Positions 34,026 to 41,982 of a DNA stretch of 64,000 nucleotides are shown here, in pieces. Both the position numbers and the translations under genes were made by a program. The notes below the pieces were generated by a model, which saw nothing but the letters and a program-made list of their open reading frames with translations, searched no databases and was not told the origin of the DNA. Each line of letters opens with the position of its first letter. Positions within the stretch are counted from its first letter, which is position 1. Where the stretch lies: NCBI RefSeq assembly GCF_036226765.1, contig NZ_CP109017.1, positions 5,643,001-5,707,000 of the forward strand. Reading direction: 5' to 3'. The stretch comes from Streptomyces sp. NBC_00670 (GTDB lineage Bacteria; Actinomycetota; Actinomycetes; Streptomycetales; Streptomycetaceae).

Positions 34026-36092
34026 GTGTCCAAACTGACCGACGTGCCCAAACGCATCCTCATCGGGCGCGCACTGCGCAGCGACCGGCTCGGAGAGACG
34101 CTCCTGCCGAAACGCATCGCACTCCCCGTCTTCGCCTCCGACCCGCTCTCCTCCGTCGCCTATGCGCCGGGGGAGGTGCTGCTGGTCCTCTCCATCGCGG
34201 GCGTGTCGTCGTACCACTTCAGTCCCTGGATCGCGGTCGCGGTCGTCGTACTGATGTTCACCGTGGTCGCCTCGTACCGGCAGAACGTGCACGCGTACCC
34301 CAGCGGCGGCGGCGACTACGAGGTGGCCACCACCAACCTCGGCCCCAAGGCCGGTCTGACCGTCGCCAGCGCGCTGCTCGTCGACTACGTCCTCACGGTC
34401 GCCGTGTCGATCGCCTCCGGCATCGAGAACCTCGGCTCCGCGATCCCGTTCGTCGTCGAGCACAAGGTGATCTGCGCGGTCGCGGTGGTGATCCTGCTGA
34501 CGCTGATGAACCTGCGCGGGGTGAAGGAGTCGGGCAAGCTCTTCGCGATCCCGACGTACGTCTTCGTCGGCGGCGTCTTCATCATGATCGTGTGGGGTGC
34601 GTTCCGGGGCCTGGTCATGGGCGACACGATGCGGGCGCCGACAGCCGGTTTCCACATCAAGGCCGAGCACCAGGGCCTTTCCGGATTCGCCCTGGTCTTC
34701 CTGCTGCTGCGGGCCTTCTCCTCCGGCTGTGCGGCGCTCACCGGCGTCGAGGCCATCTCCAACGGCGTCCCCGCCTTCCGCAAGCCGAAGTCGAAGAACG
34801 CCGCGACGACGCTCGCGATGATGGGCCTGCTCGCGGTCACCATGTTCTGCGGAATCATCGCGCTCGCCATGGTCACCAAGGTGCGCATGGCAGAGAACCC
34901 CGCCGCCGACCTGATCCGGGGCGGCTCGCCGGTCGGCTCCTCCTTCGTGCAGGACCCGGTGATCTCGCAGGTCGCCGAGGCCGTCTTCGGCAACGGCAGC
35001 TTCCTGTTCGTCGTACTGGCGGCGGCCACCGCGCTGGTGCTGTTCCTCGCCGCGAACACCGCGTACAACGGCTTCCCGCTGCTCGGCTCGATCCTCGCGC
35101 AGGACCGTTACCTCCCGCGCCAGCTGCACACCCGCGGCGACCGGCTCGCCTTCTCCAACGGCATCGTGCTGCTCGCGGGCGCGGCGACACTGCTGCTGAT
35201 CATCTACGGGGCCGACTCGACCCGGCTGATCCAGCTCTACATCGTCGGCGTCTTCGTCTCCTTCACGCTCAGCCAGACCGGCATGGTCCGGCACTGGAAC
35301 CGGCACCTGCGCACGGAGAAGGACCCGGCCAAGCGGCGCCACATGATCCGCTCCCGCGCGATCAACACCTTCGGCGCGTTCTTCACCGGCCTGGTGCTCG
35401 TCGTCGTCCTGGCCACCAAGTTCAGCCACGGCGCCTGGGTCGCGCTGCTCGGCATGTGCATCTTCTACGCGACGATGACGGCGATCCGTAAGCACTACGA
35501 CCGGGTCGCCGACGAGATCGCCGCCCCCGAGGACGAGGTGCCCAGCGACGACATGGTGCGGCCCTCCCGCGTCCACTCCGTCGTCCTCATCTCCAAGATC
35601 CACCGGCCCACGCTGCGTGCCCTGGCCTACGCCAAGCTGCTGCGCGCCGACAGCCTGGAGGCGCTCAGCGTCAACGTCGACGCGGCGGAGACCAAGGCGC
35701 TGCGCGCGGAGTGGGAGCGGCGCGGGATCGACGTGCCGCTGAAGGTCCTCGACTCGCCCTACCGCGAGGTCACCCGGCCGGTCATCGACTATGTCAAGAG
35801 TCTGCGCAAGGAGTCCCCGCGCGACGCGGTGTCGGTGATCATCCCGGAGTACGTGGTGGGCCACTGGTACGAGCACCTGCTGCACAACCAGAGCGCGCTG
35901 CGGCTGAAGGGCCGGCTGCTGTTCACGCCGGGGGTCATGGTGACCTCGGTGCCGTACCAGCTGCAGTCCTCCGAGGCGGCGAAGCTGCGGGCGCGCAGGC
36001 GCCAGGAGTGGAACGCGCCGGGCGCGGTGCGCCGCGGCCCCGCGGAGCACCGGGATCATCACCATCACCGGGAGTCGAGCGCGAAGGGCTGA
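34026..36092 (+). CDS. APC superfamily permease with C-terminal cytoplasmic domain
   Basis: The 688-residue protein starts MSKLTDVPKRILIGRALRSD. Twelve or so membrane helices lie between about 45 and 490, with FASDPLSSVAYAPGEVL and the YPSGGGDYEVATTNLG motif resembling KUP/KimA-type K+ importers. A ~190-residue soluble C-terminal domain follows (about 495-688), ending in a His-rich tail (EHRDHHHHRE). Position beside two TrkA-type subunits supports a K+ transport role, possibly a KimA-like K+/H+ symporter; amino-acid transport cannot be excluded. Confidence 0.85.
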   Translation: MSKLTDVPKRILIGRALRSDRLGETLLPKRIALPVFASDPLSSVAYAPGEVLLVLSIAGVSSYHFSPWIAVAVVVLMFTVVASYRQNVHAYPSGGGDYEVATTNLGPKAGLTVASALLVDYVLTVAVSIASGIENLGSAIPFVVEHKVICAVAVVILLTLMNLRGVKESGKLFAIPTYVFVGGVFIMIVWGAFRGLVMGDTMRAPTAGFHIKAEHQGLSGFALVFLLLRAFSSGCAALTGVEAISNGVPAFRKPKSKNAATTLAMMGLLAVTMFCGIIALAMVTKVRMAENPAADLIRGGSPVGSSFVQDPVISQVAEAVFGNGSFLFVVLAAATALVLFLAANTAYNGFPLLGSILAQDRYLPRQLHTRGDRLAFSNGIVLLAGAATLLLIIYGADSTRLIQLYIVGVFVSFTLSQTGMVRHWNRHLRTEKDPAKRRHMIRSRAINTFGAFFTGLVLVVVLATKFSHGAWVALLGMCIFYATMTAIRKHYDRVADEIAAPEDEVPSDDMVRPSRVHSVVLISKIHRPTLRALAYAKLLRADSLEALSVNVDAAETKALRAEWERRGIDVPLKVLDSPYREVTRPVIDYVKSLRKESPRDAVSVIIPEYVVGHWYEHLLHNQSALRLKGRLLFTPGVMVTSVPYQLQSSEAAKLRARRRQEWNAPGAVRRGPAEHRDHHHHRESSAKG

Positions 36093-36118
36093 GGGACCGG
36101 GGCAGGCGCGGCGGCACG

Positions 36119-36124
36119 TAGACT
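36119..36124 (+). promoter_or_regulatory. Candidate -10 box (TAGACT) for RNA methyltransferase gene
   Basis: TAGACT matches the actinomycete -10 consensus well. It lies 78 nt upstream of ATG 36203, leaving a leader of about 70 nt. Confidence 0.4.
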
Positions 36125-36202
36125 GGTGGGCTGTTGCCCACCGGCGGACAGGCGCGTGCCGCCCCGCCGCACCCCCTCTTGATCATCTGGAGTACTCCCC
36201 CC

Positions 36203-37531
36203 ATGCAGGCAGAACCGAGGAAGTCGCTGGTGGGACAGGAGTACGAGGTCGAGGTCGGCCCCGTCGCCCACGGCGGCCACTGCATCGCACGCACGTCCGA
36301 GGGCCAGGTCCTCTTCGTGCGGCACACGCTTCCCGGTGAGCGCGTGGTGGCCCGGGTGACCGAGGGGGAGGAGGGCGCCCGCTTCCTGCGCGCGGACGCG
36401 GTGAGCGTCATCGAGGCGTCCAAGGACCGCATCGACGCCCCCTGCCCGTACGCCGGCCCCGGCCGCTGCGGCGGCTGCGACTGGCAGCACGCCAAGCCGG
36501 GCGCCCAGCGGCGGCTCAAGGCGGACGTCATCGCCGAACAGCTCCAGCGGCTGGCCGGACTCACCCCCGAGGAGGCCGGCTGGGACGGCACGGTGCTGCC
36601 CGCGGAGGGCGACAAGCTCCCCGCGGGTGAGGTCCCGGCCTGGCGCACCCGCGTGAGCTACGCGGTGGACCCCTCGGGCCGCGCGGGCCTGCGCCGGCAC
36701 CGCTCGCACGAGGTGGAGCCGATCGAGCACTGCCTGATCGCCGCGCCCGGCGTGAGCGAACTGGGGATCGAGCGCCGGCAGTGGCCCGGCATGGACTCCG
36801 TCGAGGCGATCGCGGCGACCGGCTCCCAGGACCGCCAGGTCGTCCTCACCCCGAAGCCGGGCGCGCGGCTGCCCCTGGTGGAGCTGGACCGCCCGGTCTC
36901 CGTCCTCCGGGTCGACGAGCGCTCCGGGGGCGTGCACCGGGTCCACGGCCGCCCCTTCGTGCGCGAACGCGCCGACGACCGTACCCACCGGGTGGGCGCC
37001 GGCGGCTTCTGGCAGGTCCACCCCAAGGCCGCCGACACGCTCGTCGCGGCGGTGATGCAGGGCCTCCTCCCGCGCAAGGGCGACACCGCGCTCGACCTGT
37101 ACTGCGGGGTCGGCCTCTTCGCGGGCGCGCTGGCCGACCGGGTCGGCGAGAAGGGCGCGGTCCTCGGCATCGAGTCCGGCAAGCGCGCGGTGGAGGACGC
37201 CCGGCACAACCTCGCCGGCTTCGACCGCGTCCGCATCGAACAGGGCAAGGTCGAGTCCGCGCTCCCGCGCACGGGCATCACCGAGGCCGACCTCATCGTC
37301 CTCGACCCGCCCCGCGCGGGCGCCGGCCGCAAGACGGTGCAGCACCTCTCCGCCCTCGGCGCCCGCCGCATCGCCTACGTCGCCTGCGACCCCGCTGCCC
37401 TCGCCCGCGACCTGGCGTACTTCCGCGAGGGCGGCTACCGGGTGCGCTCACTGCGGGCGTTCGACCTGTTCCCGATGACGCATCACGTGGAGTGCGTGGC
37501 GATCCTCGAGCCTGCTACGAAGCCTGCGTGA
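36203..37531 (+). CDS. Class I SAM-dependent RNA m5U methyltransferase (TrmA/RumA/RlmCD family)
   Basis: The 442-residue protein has an N-terminal TRAM domain (about 5-65). Four Cys for a [4Fe-4S] cluster are visible (CPYAGPGRCGGC and a later EHCLI). The Rossmann methyltransferase core has LDLYCGVGLFAG, DPPRAG, and the catalytic region YVACDPAALARDLAYF. These enzymes methylate C5 of uridine in 23S rRNA or tRNA; which site is modified cannot be told. The stop codon lies in the loop of a terminator hairpin. Confidence 0.92.
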   Translation: MQAEPRKSLVGQEYEVEVGPVAHGGHCIARTSEGQVLFVRHTLPGERVVARVTEGEEGARFLRADAVSVIEASKDRIDAPCPYAGPGRCGGCDWQHAKPGAQRRLKADVIAEQLQRLAGLTPEEAGWDGTVLPAEGDKLPAGEVPAWRTRVSYAVDPSGRAGLRRHRSHEVEPIEHCLIAAPGVSELGIERRQWPGMDSVEAIAATGSQDRQVVLTPKPGARLPLVELDRPVSVLRVDERSGGVHRVHGRPFVRERADDRTHRVGAGGFWQVHPKAADTLVAAVMQGLLPRKGDTALDLYCGVGLFAGALADRVGEKGAVLGIESGKRAVEDARHNLAGFDRVRIEQGKVESALPRTGITEADLIVLDPPRAGAGRKTVQHLSALGARRIAYVACDPAALARDLAYFREGGYRVRSLRAFDLFPMTHHVECVAILEPATKPA

Positions 37532-37547
37532 CCTGCGGCTTCGTAGC
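37514..37547 (+). terminator. Terminator hairpin overlapping the methyltransferase stop codon
   Basis: GCTACGAAGCC and GGCTTCGTAGC are perfect 11-bp arms around a 12-nt loop that contains the TGA (37529-37531). Confidence 0.7.
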
Positions 37548-37614
37548 TCGGGCAGGTTGCTCGACCGGTATCCCGCCGTGCGGTGGTTCGAGTAGGCGGG
37601 ACGATCTTCACAAC

Positions 37615-37640
37615 GGCCCCGGACGAAGGTGTCCGGGGCC
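37615..37640 (+). terminator. Second hairpin after methyltransferase gene
   Basis: Perfect 10-bp arms (GGCCCCGGAC and GTCCGGGGCC) with a 6-nt loop, 84 nt after the stop and just before the MFS operator. It would insulate the regulon start from read-through. Confidence 0.7.
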
Positions 37641-37676
37641 GAGCCGTAGCTCGCGCCGCACGAGAGGGCCGCGGTG

Positions 37677-37691
37677 TAGACGACTGGTCTA
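37677..37691. promoter_or_regulatory. Operator site 1 (TAGAC-N5-GTCTA) over MFS promoter
   Basis: TAGACGACTGGTCTA is a perfect 5-bp-arm inverted repeat. Its first six bases form a -35-like TAGACG, 17 bp from the -10 TAGGCT, so a bound repressor would block the promoter. Nearly identical sites precede the haloperoxidase, tetR and DJ-1 genes. Confidence 0.8.
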
Positions 37692-37699
37692 ATTGTGGC

Positions 37700-37705
37700 T
37701 AGGCT
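37700..37705 (+). promoter_or_regulatory. -10 box of leaderless MFS promoter
   Basis: TAGGCT ends 6 nt before ATG 37712, and no ribosome-binding site is present. Confidence 0.6.
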
Positions 37706-37711
37706 CTGCCC

Positions 37712-39010
37712 ATGCGAACGTCACAGCGTGCTGAGCGGATCCCGACCCGTCCCCTTCCCCGACCCGCCGGATACCTTGCCGGCCGTCCAAGGCCGCCCTG
37801 GACGGCGGGCGGGGCGGGTCCGGATGTGCTTCCGGTCGGGCCCACCGCGTGGCTCGGGCCCGCCGCCGCGATCGTGGTGGTCGGATGGGGGGCGAACATG
37901 TTCGCCTCCCTTCTGCAGGTCTATCGCGACCGGTTGAGCGCGCTTCAGGTGGACGGCCTGTTCGGGGCCTATGCCCTGGGGCTCGTCCCCGCCCTGCTGG
38001 TCATGGCGCGGCTGTCCGACCGGCTGGGCCGGCGGCGGGTGCTCCTCGCGGCCCTCGTGGTCTCCGTGCTCGGCTCCGGGGTGATCCTCGCCTCGGGTGG
38101 GGCCTTCGGCACGATCCTGTTCGGACGTGTCCTCGTCGGGATCAGCGCCGGGTCGGCTTTCGGCCCGGGAACGGCGTGGATCAAGGAGTTGTCCGACGCC
38201 GCGCGAGCGCCGGGAGCGGGGGCGCGGCGTGCCGCCGTGGCGCTGACTGCCGGTTTCGCGGCCGGGCCGTTCCTCTCCGGCGTCCTCGTCCAGTGGTTCC
38301 CCGCGCCCGAAGTCACGTCCTACCTCGTCCACATCGCCCTTGTGGGGCTGGTGTTGCCGTTCCTGCGCGGCACTCCCGAGACCGGTGGCCGGGGTGCCGC
38401 GTCCCGTACCCGGGGCGGTGCCGCGGACCGCGGACTGCGAGCGGTGCTGGCCAGTCGGGTCTTCCTCGCCGCGGTCCTGCCGACGGCGCCCTGGGTGTTC
38501 GGGACCGCGACGGTGTCGCTCGCGGCGCTGCCCGTCCTGGTCCCGCTGGGGGGCTATGGCCCGGTGGGCAGCGGAGCCATGGCCGCCGTCACTCTGGGCA
38601 CGGGCATCCTGGTGCAGCCCTGGGCGCGCCGGCTCGCCCGGCGCTCACCGGCGGCGCCCTTGCGCATCGGCATGTCCGCCGCTGTCGCCGGTCTGCTCGT
38701 CGCCGCCCTCACCGTGGCCACTGGTGCGCTGCCTCTGCTGCCGGTCGCCGCCGTCGCCCTGGGCTCGGCGTACGGGCTGCTCCTGATGGGCGGTCTGCGC
38801 CTGGTGGAATCGCTCGCTCCCGCCAAGGACGTCGCGACGGCGATCGCCGTCTTCTACGCCCTCACCTACGTCGGATTCGCCTATCCCGTCCTCGTGCAGA
38901 CGCTGGGCGCGCTGGTGGCTCCCGCCGCCGTCCTGATCGCCGGATCCGCAGTGGCAGTGATCGCCATGGCCATGACGTTCCTCGCCCGGTCGGGCACCAG
39001 GTCCGCCTGA
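37712..39010 (+). CDS. MFS transporter, likely exporter, in TetR/NemR-like regulon
   Basis: The 432-residue protein has about twelve hydrophobic helices from residue 45 on. A ~45-residue Arg/Pro-rich N-terminus precedes them. The loop between helices 2 and 3 has ARLSDRLGRRRVLLAALVV, the MFS motif A. Position under a TAGAC-N5-GTCTA operator identical to that before a DJ-1-type gene suggests export of a toxic compound or its conjugate. That is inference; no substrate can be read from the sequence. The start is set by the leaderless promoter. Confidence 0.85.
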   Translation: MRTSQRAERIPTRPLPRPAGYLAGRPRPPWTAGGAGPDVLPVGPTAWLGPAAAIVVVGWGANMFASLLQVYRDRLSALQVDGLFGAYALGLVPALLVMARLSDRLGRRRVLLAALVVSVLGSGVILASGGAFGTILFGRVLVGISAGSAFGPGTAWIKELSDAARAPGAGARRAAVALTAGFAAGPFLSGVLVQWFPAPEVTSYLVHIALVGLVLPFLRGTPETGGRGAASRTRGGAADRGLRAVLASRVFLAAVLPTAPWVFGTATVSLAALPVLVPLGGYGPVGSGAMAAVTLGTGILVQPWARRLARRSPAAPLRIGMSAAVAGLLVAALTVATGALPLLPVAAVALGSAYGLLLMGGLRLVESLAPAKDVATAIAVFYALTYVGFAYPVLVQTLGALVAPAAVLIAGSAVAVIAMAMTFLARSGTRSA

Positions 39011-39318
39011 TTCCTGGCCGCATCACCGTACGAACCGGTTCCCGGCGGCAGGGCCACCGTCCGCGTCGTCCCCCAGACGTGCTCCAGCGGCGCGGTGTCC
39101 GCGGGGCGTCGGGCGGGCCGGGACGCCGGGACGAACGCGCCACCGGAGAAGACCGAGGGCGCGGGCGCGGCCGGAGTCGGCGGCGACGGCCGGCACACAG
39201 GCCCTCCCGCCGGATGGCCCCGCCGCCGCCCCGGCCGACAGGAGGCACCTTGATTCCAGTAGACCGGTCGTATATAAAGGGTCGCAGAGACACCACAGCC
39301 CCTGGAAAGGCGGACGTC
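39011..39318. other. 308-bp gap upstream of haloperoxidase gene
   Basis: The first ~240 bp show nothing recognisable. The last part holds operator site 2 (39260-39274), TATAAA (39273-39278) as a -10, and GGAAAGG (39304-39310) as ribosome-binding site. Confidence 0.55.
39260..39274. promoter_or_regulatory. Operator site 2 before haloperoxidase gene
   Basis: TAGACCGGTCGTATA is the same operator with one mismatch in the right half (GTATA for GTCTA). Read on the other strand, TATACGACCGGTCTA aligns with site 1 at 13 of 15 positions. It overlaps the TATAAA -10. Confidence 0.65.
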
Positions 39319-40155
39319 ATGGGTCGTATCAAGGTCGGCACCGAGAACAGCACGGACATCGAACTGCACTACACGGACCAGGGTGCCGGTCAGCCGGTCG
39401 TGCTCATCCACGGCTACCCGCTGGACGGCGACTCCTGGGAAGGGCAGACGGCGGCCCTGCTGGAGGCCGGCTACCGGGTCATCACCTACGACCGGCGCGG
39501 CTTCGGCAGGTCCAGCCGGCCCTCCACCGGTTACGACTACGACACCTTCGCGGCCGACCTGCACACTCTGCTGGAAACCCTCGACCTGAGCGACGCGGTC
39601 CTGGTCGGCTTCTCGATGGGTACCGGCGAGGTCGCCCGTTACCTGTCCACCTACGGATCCGCGCGGATCGCCAAGGCCGTCTTCCTGGCGTCTCTCGAGC
39701 CGTTCCTGGAGATCACCGACGACAACCCGGACGGCGCGGCCCCCCGCTCCTTCTTCCAGGGCGTCTCCGACGCCGTCAAGAAGGACCGCTACGCCTTCTT
39801 CACCGGCTTCTACGACGACTTCTTCAACCTCGACGAGAACCTCGGCACCCGCGTCAGCGAAGAGGCCGTCCGCAACGCGTGGAACGTCGCCGCCGGCTCC
39901 GGGGCCATCGCCTCGGCCGCCGCGCCGCTCACCTGGCCCACCGACTTCCGTGCGGACATCCCCCGCATCGACGTCCCCGCACTGATCGTCCACGGCACCG
40001 CCGACCGCACGCTCCCCGTCGACGCCACTGGCCGACGCTTCGCCAAGGCGCTGCCCACGGCCCGGTACGTGGAGATCGACGGTGCGCCGCACGGGCTGCT
40101 CTTCACCCACACCGCCGAGGTCAACGAGGCGCTCCTCGCCTTCCTCGAGCAGTGA
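39319..40155 (+). CDS. Cofactor-free haloperoxidase/perhydrolase (BPO-A2-like alpha/beta hydrolase)
   Basis: The 278-residue enzyme strongly resembles Streptomyces bromoperoxidase A2: IKVGTENSTDIELHYTDQG, VLIHGYPLDGDSWE, YDRRGFGRSS and GFSMGTGEVARY. The catalytic Ser99 (GFSMG), Asp (GTADRT) and His (GAPHG) are all present. In vitro such enzymes make peracids from carboxylic acids and H2O2 and so halogenate. The physiological role is thought to be ester or lactone hydrolysis. Its operator places it under the same control as the MFS and DJ-1 genes. The tetR gene follows 54 bp downstream. Confidence 0.92.
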   Translation: MGRIKVGTENSTDIELHYTDQGAGQPVVLIHGYPLDGDSWEGQTAALLEAGYRVITYDRRGFGRSSRPSTGYDYDTFAADLHTLLETLDLSDAVLVGFSMGTGEVARYLSTYGSARIAKAVFLASLEPFLEITDDNPDGAAPRSFFQGVSDAVKKDRYAFFTGFYDDFFNLDENLGTRVSEEAVRNAWNVAAGSGAIASAAAPLTWPTDFRADIPRIDVPALIVHGTADRTLPVDATGRRFAKALPTARYVEIDGAPHGLLFTHTAEVNEALLAFLEQ

Positions 40156-40173
40156 AATGCCCTGAGACACCGG

Positions 40174-40188
40174 TAGACGACTAGTCTA
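40174..40188. promoter_or_regulatory. Operator site 3 over tetR promoter
   Basis: TAGACGACTAGTCTA differs from site 1 by one base in the centre. It begins 36 nt upstream of the tetR start. With TAGACG as -35, an 18-bp spacer leads to the -10 TAGTCT, indicating autoregulation. Confidence 0.8.
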
Positions 40189-40197
40189 ATCTACTGT

Positions 40198-40203
40198 TAG
40201 TCT
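40198..40203 (+). promoter_or_regulatory. -10 box of leaderless tetR promoter
   Basis: TAGTCT ends 6 nt before ATG 40210, and no ribosome-binding site is present. Confidence 0.6.
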
Positions 40204-40209
40204 GCTGTC

Positions 40210-40803
40210 ATGGCAGTAGCTACGCGCAGTACCGACACCCGTTCGAACATCCTCGGGGTGGCCCGACGCATCGTGGCCCACAAGGGCTACTCCGGTGTCG
40301 GCATCAACGAGGTGCTCGCGACGGCGGGCGTCCCGAAGGGTTCCTTCTATCACTATTTCCCCTCGAAGGACGCTTTCGGTGAAGCGCTCCTGCGGGACTA
40401 TTTCGCCGAGTACCTCGCGGACATGGACCGCATCGTCACCCAGCCGGGCAGGCCGGCCGTCGAGCGGCTGATGGCGTACTGGCAGCAGTGGCGGGAGACG
40501 CAGAGCTTCGACGAGTGCGAAGGCAAGTGCCTCGCGGTGAAACTCGGGGCGGAGGTTGCCGACCTGTCGGAGGCGATGCGGCTGGCCCTGAAGGAAGGTA
40601 CGGACGCGATCGTCGAGCGCCTCGGGCGCACTCTCGCCGACGGTGTGGAGGACGGGTCGATCACGGTCGACGGTGATCCGGGTGAGATGGCCCAGGCGCT
40701 CTACGACATGTGGCTCGGCGCGAGTGTCATGGCCAAGATCCATCGCAGTCTCGCACCGCTCGACACCGCGGCGGCCATGACCCGGCACCTCCTCCATCTG
40801 TGA
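40210..40803 (+). CDS. TetR family repressor, NemR/AcuR-like, with conserved cysteines
   Basis: The 197-residue regulator has an N-terminal HTH (about 10-58, GVGINEVLATAGVPKGSFYHYFPSKDAF split over helices 2-4). The ligand domain has DECEGKCLAVKLGAEVADLSEAMR with Cys103 and Cys107. E. coli NemR senses electrophiles and hypochlorous acid partly through Cys106 and binds TAGACC-N4-GGTCTA. The half-sites TAGAC/GTCTA here are the same, with spacing one base shorter. I infer that this protein binds all four to five such sites at 37.7-43.7 kb and responds to reactive electrophiles or aldehydes. Confidence 0.88.
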   Translation: MAVATRSTDTRSNILGVARRIVAHKGYSGVGINEVLATAGVPKGSFYHYFPSKDAFGEALLRDYFAEYLADMDRIVTQPGRPAVERLMAYWQQWRETQSFDECEGKCLAVKLGAEVADLSEAMRLALKEGTDAIVERLGRTLADGVEDGSITVDGDPGEMAQALYDMWLGASVMAKIHRSLAPLDTAAAMTRHLLHL

Positions 40804-40810
40804 CACCACG

Positions 40811-40858
40811 CGCATTCGGCCCGGCGGGTGCCCAGCCGCACCCGCCGGGCCGAATGCG
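40811..40858. terminator. Bidirectional terminator between tetR and hxlR-type genes
   Basis: Perfect 21-bp arms (40811-40831 and 40838-40858) enclose a 6-nt loop CCAGCC. The stem extends further outward with one mismatch. The convergent genes end at 40803 and 40888. Confidence 0.85.
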
Positions 40859-40887
40859 TGTGGTGCGGCTGGCGGGCGAGCGGGACG

Positions 40888-41301
40888 TCACCGCGGGGCA
40901 CCACTGTCGGTGACCTCTGCGGTCTCCCCCTTGGCTGCGGCCTTCCTCCCGGCGACCTCCTGCAAGTCGGCGATGGTCTCGCCGTGATCCCTGGCCCAGG
41001 CGGTGAGCATCCTGATCGGCTCCTCCAGGGTGCGCCCGAGTTCGGTCAGGCCGTACTCCACGCGCGGCGGCGCCTCGGCGTACGCGCGCCGCTCGACAAG
41101 CCCGTTGTCCTGCAGCCGGCGCAGCGTCTGGGTCAGCACTTTGCGCGAGATGCCGCCGCTCAGCTCGACCAGCTCACCATGGCGCAAGGGACCCTCGGTC
41201 AACGCGAAGAGTGTGACCACGGCCCACTTGCTGGCGAGGAGTTCGATGGCCAGGAGGGCGGGACAGTCGGCGAGGAAGGCGTTGCCGGGACGGAAGCTCA
41301 T
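40888..41301 (-). CDS. HxlR family winged-helix regulator with N-terminal Cys
   Basis: The 137-residue protein has the HxlR fold: LLASKWAVVTLFAL, RHGELVELSGGISRKVLTQTLRRLQDNGL and PPRVEYGLTELGRTL. Cys13 (FLADCPA) sits where YodB, HypR and QorR keep the redox-active cysteine that senses quinones, diamide or disulfide stress, so it is a likely electrophile sensor. The ~25 C-terminal residues are disordered. It is divergent from a DoxX-like gene, and palindromes lie between them. Confidence 0.88.
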   Translation of the reverse strand: MSFRPGNAFLADCPALLAIELLASKWAVVTLFALTEGPLRHGELVELSGGISRKVLTQTLRRLQDNGLVERRAYAEAPPRVEYGLTELGRTLEEPIRMLTAWARDHGETIADLQEVAGRKAAAKGETAEVTDSGAPR

Positions 41302-41307
41302 GAGTCG

Positions 41308-41328
41308 AAGGTTACCTTCAGGTACCTG
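41308..41328. promoter_or_regulatory. Paired palindromes, candidate HxlR operator
   Basis: AAGGTTACCTT (41308-41318) and CAGGTACCTG (41319-41328) are adjacent palindromes sharing the AGGT(T)ACCT core. They lie 7 nt from the hxlR-type start and 10 nt before TAATGT (41338-41343), a good -10 for the DoxX-like gene. Confidence 0.6.
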
Positions 41329-41406
41329 ACGGCTGCCTAATGTCGGCCGTGTCCGACGGGCCCCACCGGGTGTTCATCCGGTCCGACATGCAGCCGAGGT
41401 ATTGCC

Positions 41407-41757
41407 ATGCTCATTACATACATTGTCGTTGCCGTCCTCATGACGACAGTGCTGGTCGCGTCGGCCGGCGCCAAGTCCATGCGGACACAGCACATCACCG
41501 GCCAGATGGCCTCTCTCGGTGTCCCCGAGGGCATGCTGCCGCTCCTGGTCGCCGCTCAGCTGTCCGGCGCGGCGGGTCTCGTCGTCGGCGTCTGGTGGAG
41601 GGCGCTCGGGATCGCCGCGGCTGTCGGCCTGGCGCTCTATTTCGCCGGTGCGGTCGCCTCCCACCTGCGCGTCCGTGACCACAAGGGCGCCTCCCCGGCG
41701 ATCGTCCTCACCCTGATCGCCATCGCCCTGATCGCACTGCGCGCCGTCACGCTCTGA
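41407..41757 (+). CDS. DoxX-like small integral membrane protein
   Basis: The 116-residue protein has four hydrophobic helices (about 3-20, 45-62, 68-85 and 95-113) and matches the DoxX-like family (GAKSMRTQHITGQMASLGVPEG, AAQLSGAAGLVVG). DoxX-type proteins are implicated in redox or thiol stress responses; MHQ-type homologues in Bacillus are induced by quinones. HxlR regulators commonly control such genes from divergent positions, as here. I infer induction by thiol-reactive electrophiles. Confidence 0.85.
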   Translation: MLITYIVVAVLMTTVLVASAGAKSMRTQHITGQMASLGVPEGMLPLLVAAQLSGAAGLVVGVWWRALGIAAAVGLALYFAGAVASHLRVRDHKGASPAIVLTLIAIALIALRAVTL

Positions 41758-41982
41758 CCGTTCGGGATCACACGGACGGCCCCGGACACGGCCCGGTCGC
41801 GCCGGCGGCGACAGGGCGAACAGCTCCCAGGCGGTCGTCGCTCGTTGCGACGAACGGCCTGCGTTTTCCACGGCACCGTCACCACGGCAGTGATCCGTCT
41901 GTGGCTTCGCCCATGACCGCCGGAAGGATCCTGGCCGCCCGGTCCCCGGCTTGGGAACATCGACGCAGCCGTCACTGCCGCG

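Noticed and set aside
37677..37691. DasR (dre) site, because the operator contains ACTGGTCTA
   Set aside because: The second dre half (GACCA) is absent. The inverted repeat TAGAC-N5-GTCTA explains all copies better and recurs in the TetR gene's own promoter.
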